Source: Luteipulveratus flavus (lineage in GTDB: Bacteria > Actinomycetota > Actinomycetes > Actinomycetales > Dermatophilaceae). Taken from it: a DNA stretch of 64,000 bases. The position numbers were made by a program, and so were the translations under genes. The notes beneath the pieces were generated by a model that saw only the letters and a list, made by a program, of their open reading frames with translations, had not been told where the DNA came from and did not search any database. Where the stretch lies: assembly GCF_029080175.1 (NCBI RefSeq), contig NZ_JARFJC010000020.1. One strand, written 5' to 3'. Positions 24,017-31,558 of the stretch are shown in pieces (the stretch's first letter is position 1; the number at the start of each line of letters is the position of its first letter).

Positions 24017-24052
24017 GGGAGCGCGCGGCAGAACGCGCTCGATGATGCCCGA

Positions 24053-25240
24053 CTACGCAGGGACGACGGCGGGTTCGGTAATCTCGCGGTGCAGGTCGAC
24101 CATCGTTCGTTCGGTCCGCTTCCAGGTGAACTGCTCGGCCCGCGCCCGCGCCGCCGTCCGGGTCGCGCCGACCGACCTCGACGCCAGCCGCTCCACGGCG
24201 TCGGCCAGCGACGACGGATCCGGCGCCGCCCACGCGCCGCACGTGCCGTCGATCAGCTCGCGCGCGCCGCCGGTGTCAGCGGTGACGACTGGCGTCCCGC
24301 ACGCCAACGCCTCCAGCACCGCGAGCCCGAACGTCTCGCACGGGCACACCGACAGGCTGATGTCGGCGGTCGCGAGCCGCTCGGCCACCTCGGCCCGGTC
24401 GGAGATGTGGCCGTGGAACATCACCGGCGCGTCACCCGCGAGCGCCCCCAGCTCGTCGCGGTGCGGTCCGCCGCCGAGGACGTCCAGCCGTACGGGAACA
24501 CCGCGCCGGTGCAGCTCGACCGCGGTCGCGACGGCCAGGTGCGGGCTCTTCTCCCGCGACAGCCGACCCGCGTGGACCAGCCGCAACGGACCGGCGTACG
24601 GCGCGCGCTCGCGCGGTGCGAAGGTCTTGAGGTCGACGCCGAGCGGCACCCGGACGAGCCCGGCGGTGCGCGGGCCTGGGACGCGCTCGAACTCCGCGGC
24701 GGCGTACTCCGAGGTCACCACGACGGTGTCGAACTGGCGCAGCAGGATGCGGTTGAGCAGCGAGATCGGCGCAGCGACCGAGCTCGGTCGGCCGGTCCGC
24801 AGCGCGAGCATCGCGCCCATCCGCTCGTGCGAGAAGAGCACGGTCGGTACGCCCGCGCGACGCGCCCAGCGGGCGATCGGCAGCAGCGTGGACTTGTCCG
24901 AGATCTCCAGCGACGTCGGCGCGAACTCCTCCAGCACCTCGATGACGCGCCACGGCTGCACGATCAGCCGGTAGTCGCCCCGGACGCGCGGCGCCCTGAT
25001 CTGCACCACGGTGCCGGCGGCCGTCTCCTCGCGGGCGTCCTCGGCGCCGGGGATGATCAGCAGCCGCTCGATGCCCGCGCGGTGGTACGCGGCGCCCAGC
25101 CGGTCGACCACGATCTTCATTCCGCCGGACACCGGGCCGATGAAGTTTGCCAGCTGCGCCACGCGTACGGGGTCCGTGGCCGGGCCGAGGATCACGGCGA
25201 CCAGCGTGATGCGTCCGGGTGAACGCAGGGTGCCCTGCAT
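24053..25240 (-). CDS. GT4-family glycosyltransferase
   Basis: A 395-residue GT-B enzyme. The N-terminal domain has the loop GPVSGGMKIVVDRLG; the C-terminal donor domain has HAGRLSREKSPHLA and the E-x7-E motif ETFGLAVLE followed by ACGTPVVTADTGGARELI, the binding site for a nucleotide-sugar. It probably transfers a sugar such as mannose or glucose to a lipid or cell-surface acceptor on the cytoplasmic side. The acceptor is unknown, and no cell-wall gene cluster surrounds it. It is convergent with the MmyB-type regulator. Confidence 0.88.
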   Translation of the reverse strand: MQGTLRSPGRITLVAVILGPATDPVRVAQLANFIGPVSGGMKIVVDRLGAAYHRAGIERLLIIPGAEDAREETAAGTVVQIRAPRVRGDYRLIVQPWRVIEVLEEFAPTSLEISDKSTLLPIARWARRAGVPTVLFSHERMGAMLALRTGRPSSVAAPISLLNRILLRQFDTVVVTSEYAAAEFERVPGPRTAGLVRVPLGVDLKTFAPRERAPYAGPLRLVHAGRLSREKSPHLAVATAVELHRRGVPVRLDVLGGGPHRDELGALAGDAPVMFHGHISDRAEVAERLATADISLSVCPCETFGLAVLEALACGTPVVTADTGGARELIDGTCGAWAAPDPSSLADAVERLASRSVGATRTAARARAEQFTWKRTERTMVDLHREITEPAVVPA

Positions 25241-25279
25241 GTCGCGGACCGCTGAAGTCGCGACGGCGGCTCCGAACGG

Positions 25280-26203
25280 CTACCCGAGGCCGCGGGCGCG
25301 CCGGACGAGCGCAGCGGCCGTGGATCGCAGGCCCGGCCCGACGCACCGTCCGATCCACAGGTTCATGGGCGTGCCGCGCACGACGCCGCTCTTGTCGGCG
25401 GGGGCGGCGTGCGCGAGGTCGCGCAGCCGACGGAGCTGGTCGACGGTGAGCGGTAGCGGGGTCTCGTCCGCGTGGAACCGCACACCGACCGGGTGCTCGC
25501 GTCCCCGCGCGTCCAGCTCGATGTGGCAGCCGACGACGGTCTCCACGCCGGTCCGCTCGGCGAGCTCGACCATGCGGGTGAGGGTCTGTCGCAAGGCAGC
25601 CAGGTCCTGCACGAACAGGCGTCCGGGGTAGGCGGTGTCGCCGGAGAACATCAGCCCGCGCGACGGGTCGACCACGAAGATCGAACGCGCGTCGTGCCCG
25701 GGCGCGCCGGTGACCAGCAGCTCGCGGCCGCCGAGGTCGAAGGGCACCACCGCGTCCGGCCAGGGCTCGATGCCGAAGAACTCCCGGACGGCCTCACGCC
25801 CCTTGCCGACCACGGTCGCGTCCGGGAGGTCGACGAACTGGGCGTCGCCGTCGGTGTGGTCGCCGTGCCCGTGGGTGTGCGCCACCACGAGCTCCAGACC
25901 GTCGAGGCCGTGCGCCCGTACCCACTCGTCGACCAGTACCCGCACGGTCGCCCGCAGCGGCATCCGCAAGGGATCGGCGACCGCCCCGGTGTCGAGCAGC
26001 AGTGCGCGCTTCGTGCCGAGCAGGAGCGGGATGAAGGGCGCCTCGTACGTCACGCGCTTGGACTGGCGCAGGACGTACGTCGCCTCGTCCACGCGCCGGA
26101 CCTGCAGCAGCGGTCCGGGGTCCTCGCCACGTCGCGCTCCCGCGATCCACGGCCGCTCCAACGGCTCGCTGTCGAGCACCACACCTGCCGGCAGTGACGT
26201 CAC
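25280..26203 (-). CDS. MBL-fold metallo-hydrolase
   Basis: A 307-residue metallo-beta-lactamase fold protein. The metal motif H-x-H-x-D-H is present as HTHGHGDH (H111, H113, D115, H116), followed by GAPGHDARSIFVVDPSRGLMFSGDTAYPG with the third histidine and bridging aspartate, and GCHIELDARGREHP at the C-terminal histidine site. The substrate is unclear; related enzymes hydrolyse thioesters, lactones or phosphodiesters. It has no signal peptide. It lies 39 bases upstream of the glycosyltransferase gene on the same strand. Confidence 0.88.
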   Translation of the reverse strand: MTSLPAGVVLDSEPLERPWIAGARRGEDPGPLLQVRRVDEATYVLRQSKRVTYEAPFIPLLLGTKRALLLDTGAVADPLRMPLRATVRVLVDEWVRAHGLDGLELVVAHTHGHGDHTDGDAQFVDLPDATVVGKGREAVREFFGIEPWPDAVVPFDLGGRELLVTGAPGHDARSIFVVDPSRGLMFSGDTAYPGRLFVQDLAALRQTLTRMVELAERTGVETVVGCHIELDARGREHPVGVRFHADETPLPLTVDQLRRLRDLAHAAPADKSGVVRGTPMNLWIGRCVGPGLRSTAAALVRRARGLG

Positions 26204-26252
26204 GGGCGTGATTCTGGCAGGGCGGTACGGGCGGCGCGGCCGGTCGGGCTCC

Positions 26253-26258
26253 TACAGT
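26253..26258 (+). promoter_or_regulatory. -10 hexamer TACAGT before a leaderless-type start
   Basis: TACAGT ends seven bases before the ATG at 26266. Transcription starting 6-7 bases after a -10 element would begin at the start codon, giving a leaderless mRNA, and no Shine-Dalgarno motif is present. Confidence 0.5.
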
Positions 26259-26265
26259 GGCGGGC

Positions 26266-27174
26266 ATGGCTGAAGCGCTCGTCCTCGGCACGATGTACTT
26301 CGGCGGCCGCACCGACACTGCCACCTCGTTCGCGCTCATCGACCGGTTCGTCGAGGCCGGCGGCCGGATGCTCGACACAGCCAACGCGTACGCCTTCTGG
26401 GCCGGCGGCAGCGGCCTGTCCGAGACCGCGATCGGCGAGTGGCTGCGCGCGAACCCGGGCGCCGATATCGAGGTCGCCTCCAAGGTCGGCATGACGCCCG
26501 CGGGCGACGGCGTCGAGGGGCTCGGCGCCGACATCGTCCGGCGTGAGCTGGTCGGGTCCCTCGACCGACTCGGGCTGGACCGCCTCGACGTCTACTGGGC
26601 GCACGGCGAGGACCGCTCGACGCCGGACGAGGAGGTCGTCGAGACGTTCGGCGCGCTCGTGCAGGAGGAGCTGGTCGGGCGGATCGGCCTGTCCAACCAC
26701 CCGACCTGGCGGGTCGAGCGGATGCGGATGCTGGCCCAGCAGCGCGGGCTGCCGGAGTTCGACCTGCTGCAGCTGACGACCTCCTACGTCGAGCCGCGCC
26801 CGGGTGCGCACGTCGAGGGCAAGGACCACCCGTACGGCTTCGCGAACCTGGAGACCGCCGACTACCTGGCGGCCCACCCGGACGTCGGGCTGTGGGCGTA
26901 CTCGCCGCTCATCCAGGGCGCGTACGACCGCGACGACCGGCCGTTGCCCCCGGCGTACGACCATCCGGCGACCTCGGCGCGGCTGGCCGTCCTGGGCGAG
27001 GTCGCCGCCGAGCTGGGCGCCAAGCCGGGTCAGGTCGTGCTCGCCTGGCTGCTCGCCCGGGGCGTCCGCCCGATCATCGGCACCAGCTCGATCGCGCAGC
27101 TGGACGAGGCGATCGAGGCGGCCGCGCTGACGCTCAGCGATGACCAGCGCCGCCGTCTCGACGAACCGGCGTGA
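26266..27174 (+). CDS. Aldo/keto reductase
   Basis: A 302-residue NADPH-dependent (alpha/beta)8 barrel. AKR features are GRMLDTANAYAFW (catalytic D and Y), IEVASKVGM (catalytic K), DRLDVYWAHGED (catalytic H), IGLSNHPTWR, and PIIGTSSIAQLDEAIEA at the cofactor site. It reduces carbonyl compounds; the physiological substrate is unknown. The start at 26266 gives MAEALVLGTMYFGG; a GTG three codons earlier is less likely. It diverges from the MBL-fold gene across 62 bases. Confidence 0.9.
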   Translation: MAEALVLGTMYFGGRTDTATSFALIDRFVEAGGRMLDTANAYAFWAGGSGLSETAIGEWLRANPGADIEVASKVGMTPAGDGVEGLGADIVRRELVGSLDRLGLDRLDVYWAHGEDRSTPDEEVVETFGALVQEELVGRIGLSNHPTWRVERMRMLAQQRGLPEFDLLQLTTSYVEPRPGAHVEGKDHPYGFANLETADYLAAHPDVGLWAYSPLIQGAYDRDDRPLPPAYDHPATSARLAVLGEVAAELGAKPGQVVLAWLLARGVRPIIGTSSIAQLDEAIEAAALTLSDDQRRRLDEPA

Positions 27175-27205
27175 CCGGCGTGCCCGCCGCCGGCGGCCCG
27201 GACGC

Positions 27206-27613
27206 TCAGGCGGTGCGGGCGCGGCGCAGCGCGGCCAGTGCGCGCGAGGCCAGGTAGCCGGTCGTCACACCGACCACGAAGCCGGCGATCATGTGCCCGA
27301 TGTGCCGTGAGTCGGCGGGGAAGACCAGCGCGATCAGGACGACGACCACGACGGCGACCACCAGGATCAGCCAGGACGGCGTCGTGATCCGGTGCGGGAT
27401 GACCCAGGCGACGAGGTTGCCGACGACCCAGCCGATGAGCGGCGCGGTCAGCCAGTCGGGGCCGGGGAGGTGGTCACCGGTCGGCTTGAACAGCACGCAG
27501 ATCAGCAGGAGAGCACCGAGGAAGACGACGTCGGCGACGATCCACAGGAGGGCCTCCTGACGCGCGTTGAGGTCGGAGCTGGGTGCTGCCTTCGGGACGT
27601 GACTCATCGACAT
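27206..27613 (-). CDS. Small four-helix membrane protein of unknown function
   Basis: A 135-residue protein with about four transmembrane segments: LLWIVADVVFLGALLLICVL, a second around PLIGWVVGNLVAWVI, a third WLILVVAVVVVVLIALVF, and a fourth around GHMIAGFVVGVTTGYL. The N-terminus is polar (MSMSHVPKAAPSSDL). No known family is recognised. GGAGATG precedes the start. It is convergent with the aldo/keto reductase gene and divergent from a VOC gene. Confidence 0.68.
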   Translation of the reverse strand: MSMSHVPKAAPSSDLNARQEALLWIVADVVFLGALLLICVLFKPTGDHLPGPDWLTAPLIGWVVGNLVAWVIPHRITTPSWLILVVAVVVVVLIALVFPADSRHIGHMIAGFVVGVTTGYLASRALAALRRARTA

Positions 27614-27633
27614 CTCCTGCTGCTCGGCGGAAG

Positions 27634-27718
27634 TTACGCATCAGTAATGAGGAGTTTCTACACCCGCGGCCGTCGCGGAGGGAAGTCGCCGTCCACGGCG
27701 TACGACGTGGACGGCGAC
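27634..27718. promoter_or_regulatory. Divergent control region with an inverted repeat and a 12-bp hairpin
   Basis: Between two divergent genes lie TTAC-N6-GTAA at 27634-27647, a possible operator, and a perfect 12-bp inverted repeat, GTCGCCGTCCAC (27685-27696) and its complement at 27707-27718, with a 10-base spacer. The hairpin lies within the presumed leader of the plus-strand gene. Regulatory use is inferred. Confidence 0.42.
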
Positions 27719-27768
27719 CGCCCGATAACCGGTGGCGGCGGCAGCCGCGCCGGCACGAGGCTCGGTGC

Positions 27769-28164
27769 ATGAAGACTGCTGTGAGTCACGTGACCTTCGA
27801 CTGCCGCGACGCCTACGCCCAGGCCGCTTTCTGGTGCGAGGTGTTCGACGTCCCGGTCGACGCGGAGGACAACCCCGGTGACCCGGAGGCCATCGTCCGG
27901 GTCGAGAGCGGGCCGACCCTGCTGTTCGTCCAGGTGCCGGACGACAAGGCGGTCAAGAACCGAGTCCACCTGGACCTTCAGCCGGGCATCCCGCGGGACG
28001 AGGAGGTCGAACGGCTGCGCGGCCTCGGCGCCACGCAGCGCGACGACCAGCGGCGACCGGACGGCACCGGGTGGGTCGTCATGACCGACCCCGAGGGCAA
28101 CGAGTTCTGCGTCGAGCGCAGCAGGGCCGAGCGCGACGCCGGCCCTCGCCCGGCGGAGGGCTGA
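27769..28164 (+). CDS. VOC family protein (glyoxalase-like)
   Basis: A 131-residue protein of the glyoxalase_6 type: SHVTFDCRDAYAQAAFWCEVF at the start, TLLFVQVPDDKAVKNRVHLDL in the middle, and VVMTDPEGNEFCVERS at the end. The H and E ligand positions are partly present, so metal binding is possible. The substrate is unknown. The next gene begins 3 bases after its stop, suggesting one transcript. Confidence 0.84.
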   Translation: MKTAVSHVTFDCRDAYAQAAFWCEVFDVPVDAEDNPGDPEAIVRVESGPTLLFVQVPDDKAVKNRVHLDLQPGIPRDEEVERLRGLGATQRDDQRRPDGTGWVVMTDPEGNEFCVERSRAERDAGPRPAEG

Positions 28165-28167
28165 GCG

Positions 28168-28398
28168 GTGGGGAGCGGTCGCCCGGACGGGTTCGCGTTC
28201 GTCGTGGAGGGGGAGTCAGTCGTGATCCACCACCACGGCCGGCGCGCGGCGACGCTGCGTGGACGGCGGGCGGCCGACTTCCTGGAGGACGTCGAGGAGG
28301 GCGACGCCCAGCAGCTGATGGCCCGGGTCACCGGCGCGTACAAGCACGGCAACGAGCGCACGGCGCGCCAGCATCCGCGCAACCGCGGGCGCGGCTGA
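28168..28398 (+). CDS. Small conserved hypothetical protein
   Basis: A 76-residue basic protein (GTG start) with a short beta-rich start FAFVVEGESVVIHHHGRRA, an acidic helix FLEDVEEGDAQQLMARVTG and a very basic tail rich in Arg, His and Asn. Similar short proteins are found in other actinomycetes with the same HHHGR and YKxGNERTARQH features. The function is unknown; nucleic-acid binding is possible from charge. It lies 3 bases after the VOC gene. Confidence 0.62.
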   Translation: MGSGRPDGFAFVVEGESVVIHHHGRRAATLRGRRAADFLEDVEEGDAQQLMARVTGAYKHGNERTARQHPRNRGRG

Positions 28399-28408
28399 GT
28401 CCGCCCGA

Positions 28409-28759
28409 TCAGCGGTGGATGTGGTCCTGCCAGTCGTCGGGCAGGCGGTCCGCCGGCCCGGGCGTGGACTGGCCGGACGGGTGGCTCTGCGGGTCCGCGA
28501 GTCGGGGGCCGTCGACGGGCGCCTGGGCCTCGAAGCTCCAGAACCAGTCCTCACCCGGCTCATAGCTCTGCATCACGGGGTGACCGGTCTGCTGGAAGTG
28601 GGCGGTGGCGTGCTGGCCCGGGCTCGAGTCGCAGCAGCCCACGTGACCGCACTGTGCGCACCGCCTCAGGTGCACCCACCAGCCGCTCGCGGCCTCGCAC
28701 TCCACGCAGCCGGTCCCGGACGGCGCAGCGCCGGCGTCGATTCCCTCGATCGTGGTCAT
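28409..28759 (-). CDS. UBP-type zinc-finger protein
   Basis: A 116-residue protein whose first 70 residues carry the UBP-type zinc-finger pattern: GTGCVECEAA, WVHLRRCAQCGHVGCCDSS, then GQHATAHFQQTGHPV. The spacing of Cys and His pairs matches the ubiquitin-hydrolase finger also seen in stand-alone bacterial proteins. The C-terminal part is acidic/proline-rich. Actinomycetes lack ubiquitin, so the ligand is unknown; a C-terminal GG peptide such as Pup or ThiS-like proteins is speculation. It diverges from the helicase gene. Confidence 0.82.
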   Translation of the reverse strand: MTTIEGIDAGAAPSGTGCVECEAASGWWVHLRRCAQCGHVGCCDSSPGQHATAHFQQTGHPVMQSYEPGEDWFWSFEAQAPVDGPRLADPQSHPSGQSTPGPADRLPDDWQDHIHR

Positions 28760-28805
28760 GGCCCCACTCAAGCCCCACCCCGCCTGCCCCACAAGACCTT
28801 CACCT

Positions 28806-28867
28806 CCCCGGCAGAAGGTGGTGGTGGGCACAAGCATGGCTGTGCTCGTGACCAACTTTCGCCGGTG
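28806..28867. repeat. Palindromic repeat, copy 1
   Basis: About 62 bases bounded by CCCCGGC and GCCGGTG, with an inner GCACA...TGTGC hairpin and an outer AGAAGGTGG/CCAACTTTC arm. It resembles the following copy over most of its length, the second differing mainly by compensating changes in the stems. It lies between the zinc-finger and helicase genes. Confidence 0.68.
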
Positions 28868-28878
28868 GGTGTCCCGGT

Positions 28879-28940
28879 CCCCGGCAAAAGATGGTCGCCG
28901 GCACACGCATGCCTGTGCCGGCCGCCACGTTTTGCCGGGG
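28879..28940. repeat. Palindromic repeat, copy 2
   Basis: A nested inverted repeat: outer GGCAAAA (28883-28889) with TTTTGCC (28930-28936), and inner CCGGCACA (28898-28905) with TGTGCCGG (28914-28921) around the loop CGCATGCC. The near-continuous pairing suggests a REP-like or MITE-like element. It is 73 bases downstream of copy 1 and 53 bases before the helicase start, within its likely promoter. Confidence 0.72.
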
Positions 28941-28993
28941 GAGGGTGGGGGAAGCGGTCGGGTGAGGGACGCGTACGCGAGGATGGGTCCGCG

Positions 28994-31558
28994 ATGAACC
29001 TCACCGACCGAATCCCTGCCGAACCCGGCCCCGACGCGCTGTACGACGCGTTCGCGCGGTGGGCGACCGAGCGCGGGCTGACGCTCTACCCGCACCAGGA
29101 GGAGGCGGTCATCGAGATCGTCGGCGGCGCGAACGTCATCCTCGCGACGCCGACCGGCTCCGGGAAGTCGATGGTCGCCACGGCCGCCCACTTCGCGGCG
29201 CTCGCCGAGGACCGCGTCTCCTTCTACACCGCACCGATCAAGGCGCTGGTGAGCGAGAAGTTCTTCGCCCTGTGCGAGATCTTCGGCGCGGACAACGTCG
29301 GCATGCTCACCGGCGACGCTTCCGTCAACGCCGATGCCCCGATCATCTGCTGCACCGCCGAGGTGCTCGCCAACATCGCACTGCGTGAGGGCCCCACCGC
29401 CGACGTCGGCATGGTGATCATGGACGAGTTCCACTTCTACTCCGAGCCCGACCGCGGCTGGGCCTGGCAGGTGCCACTGCTGGAGCTCCCGCAGGCGCAG
29501 TTCGTCCTCATGTCGGCGACCCTCGGCGACGTCGCGATGTTCGAGCAGGACCTCACCCGCCGTACGGGGCGTGCCACGGCGACCGTCGCGACGGCCGAGC
29601 GGCCGGTGCCCTTGTCGTTCTCCTGGGCGATGACGCCGCTGCACGAGACGCTCGAGGAGCTGCTCACCACCCGTCAGGCGCCGGTGTACGTCGTGCACTT
29701 CACCCAGGCGGCCGCGCTGGAACGGGCCCAGTCGCTGATGAGCCTGAAGATCGCGTCCAAGGAGGACCGCGACAAGATCGCCGAGATCATCGGCGGGTTC
29801 CGGTTCGCCGCGGGCTTCGGCAAGACGCTGAACCGGTTGGTGCGTCACGGGATCGGCGTCCACCACGCGGGCATGCTGCCCAAGTACCGCCGCCTGGTGG
29901 AGACGCTCGCACAGGCGGGGCTGCTCAAGGTCATCTGCGGCACGGACACGCTCGGCGTCGGCATCAACGTCCCCATCCGCACGGTGGTGTTCACCGGCCT
30001 GACCAAGTTCGACGGCTCCCGGCAGCGCGTTCTCAAGGCGCGCGAGTTCCACCAGATCGCCGGCCGGGCCGGACGCGCCGGGTACGACACGAGCGGCTCG
30101 GTGGTCGTCCAGGCGCCCGAGCACACGATCGAGAACGCCCGCGCGCTCGCCAAGGCCGGCGACGACCCCAAGAAGCAGCGCAAGGTGCAGCGCAAGAAGG
30201 CGCCGGAGGGGTTCATCAGCTGGTCGGACGACACCTTCGACCGGCTCGTCGAGGCGCAGCCGGAGGCGCTGCAGTCCCGCATGCGCGTGACCCACTCGAT
30301 GCTGCTGAACATCATTGCGCGAGAAGGAGATCCGTTCACCGGTGTCCGCCGGCTGATGCGCGACAATCACGAGGACCCGCGACGTCAGGCTCGTCTCTCC
30401 CGTAAGGCCGTCACCCTCTACCGCGAGCTGCTCGCCGCCGGTGTCGTCGAGAAGCTGTCCGTCCCCGAGGCGGACGGTCGCCAAGTGCGGCTCACCGTCG
30501 ACCTGCAGGACAACTTCGCGCTCAACCAGCCGCTCGCACCGTTCGCCCTCGCCGTGCTGGATGTTCTTGATCCTGAAGGGGATTCGTACGCCGTCGACGT
30601 CGTGTCCGTGATCGAGTCGATCCTGGACGACCCGCGCCCGATCCTGATGTCGCAGCAGTTCAAGGCCCGCGGCGAGGCCGTCGCCGAGATGAAGGCCGAC
30701 GGCATCGAGTACGACGAGCGGATGGAGCTGCTGGAGGAGGTCACCTGGCCCAAGCCGCTGGCCGAGCTGCTGGAGGCGACGTTCGAGACGTACCGCAGCG
30801 GGCAGCCGTGGGTGGCCGAGAACGCCCTGTCGCCCAAGGCCGTCGTACGTGAGATGTACGAGAACGCCTGGAGCTTCGGCGATCTCGTGAAGCAGTACGA
30901 GCTGTCGCGCTCCGAGGGGATCGTGCTGCGCTACCTCACCGACGCGTACCGCACGCTGCGCCAGACGGTGCCCGACAGCCGGAAGACGACCGAGGTCGAG
31001 GACGTCATCGAGTGGCTCGGCGAGCTGATCCGGCAGACCGACTCCAGCCTGCTCGACGAGTGGGAGGCGCTGACCAACCCCGACGAGCTCGCCGCCGGTC
31101 TCGACACGGCTCGCCCTGGGGGGCTCGCCGGCTCGACCGGCGTGGAGCGCCCGGTCACGGCCAATAAGCGCGCATTCCGCGTCCAGGTCCGCAACGCGAT
31201 GTTCCGGAGGATCGAGCTCGCCGCCCGCCGCCGGTACCCCGAGCTCGCCGCCCTCGACCGCGACGCCGCCGAGGCGACGGAGCCGCCGACCGAGATCGTC
31301 ATGGACGAGGCCGCCTGGCACGAGGACATCTCGGCCTACTTCGACGAGCACGACGAGATGGGTACGAGCCAGACCGCGCGCGGCCCGAAGCTGCTGCAGA
31401 TCGAGGAGAAGCCGGACATGTGGGAGGTACGTCAGGTGATCGAGGACCCGGACGGCGACAGTGACTGGGGCATCGACGCGCAGGTCCCGCTGCGGGCGTC
31501 CGACGAGGCCGGTACGGCCGTGATCGTGGTCCTCGGCCTGAACAGGCTGGACGGATGA
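28994..31558 (+). CDS. DEAD/DEAH-box helicase with DUF3516 (Ski2-like)
   Basis: An 854-residue superfamily 2 helicase. Motif I ATPTGSGKS and motif II DEFH (in VGMVIMDEFHFYSEPD), motif III MSATLG, and the helicase C-terminal motifs CGTDTLGVGINVP and QIAGRAGRAG are intact. After the core, residues about 400-850 match the DUF3516 extension typical of actinomycete proteins. It probably unwinds RNA. A 47-bp repeat is inserted in frame around residues 701-717, in a linker. The last bases overlap the treY start (ATGA), so it is coupled to trehalose genes. Confidence 0.9.
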   Translation: MNLTDRIPAEPGPDALYDAFARWATERGLTLYPHQEEAVIEIVGGANVILATPTGSGKSMVATAAHFAALAEDRVSFYTAPIKALVSEKFFALCEIFGADNVGMLTGDASVNADAPIICCTAEVLANIALREGPTADVGMVIMDEFHFYSEPDRGWAWQVPLLELPQAQFVLMSATLGDVAMFEQDLTRRTGRATATVATAERPVPLSFSWAMTPLHETLEELLTTRQAPVYVVHFTQAAALERAQSLMSLKIASKEDRDKIAEIIGGFRFAAGFGKTLNRLVRHGIGVHHAGMLPKYRRLVETLAQAGLLKVICGTDTLGVGINVPIRTVVFTGLTKFDGSRQRVLKAREFHQIAGRAGRAGYDTSGSVVVQAPEHTIENARALAKAGDDPKKQRKVQRKKAPEGFISWSDDTFDRLVEAQPEALQSRMRVTHSMLLNIIAREGDPFTGVRRLMRDNHEDPRRQARLSRKAVTLYRELLAAGVVEKLSVPEADGRQVRLTVDLQDNFALNQPLAPFALAVLDVLDPEGDSYAVDVVSVIESILDDPRPILMSQQFKARGEAVAEMKADGIEYDERMELLEEVTWPKPLAELLEATFETYRSGQPWVAENALSPKAVVREMYENAWSFGDLVKQYELSRSEGIVLRYLTDAYRTLRQTVPDSRKTTEVEDVIEWLGELIRQTDSSLLDEWEALTNPDELAAGLDTARPGGLAGSTGVERPVTANKRAFRVQVRNAMFRRIELAARRRYPELAALDRDAAEATEPPTEIVMDEAAWHEDISAYFDEHDEMGTSQTARGPKLLQIEEKPDMWEVRQVIEDPDGDSDWGIDAQVPLRASDEAGTAVIVVLGLNRLDG
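31096..31143 (+). repeat. Interspersed repeat inserted in frame in the helicase gene
   Basis: GGTCTCGACACGGCTCGCCC at the left, GGCTCGCC in the middle and CTCGACCGGCG at the right match the inverted copy at 33597-33645 in treY with only about three mismatches over 47 bases. It adds roughly 16 residues (LDTARPGGLAGSTGVE) between DUF3516 helices without changing the frame. Confidence 0.82.

Noticed and set aside
28409..31351. Very long minus-strand open frame opposite the helicase
   Set aside because: It is an antisense shadow of the helicase; only its downstream end (28409-28759) is a real gene, the UBP zinc-finger protein, as shown by its cysteine pattern and start.
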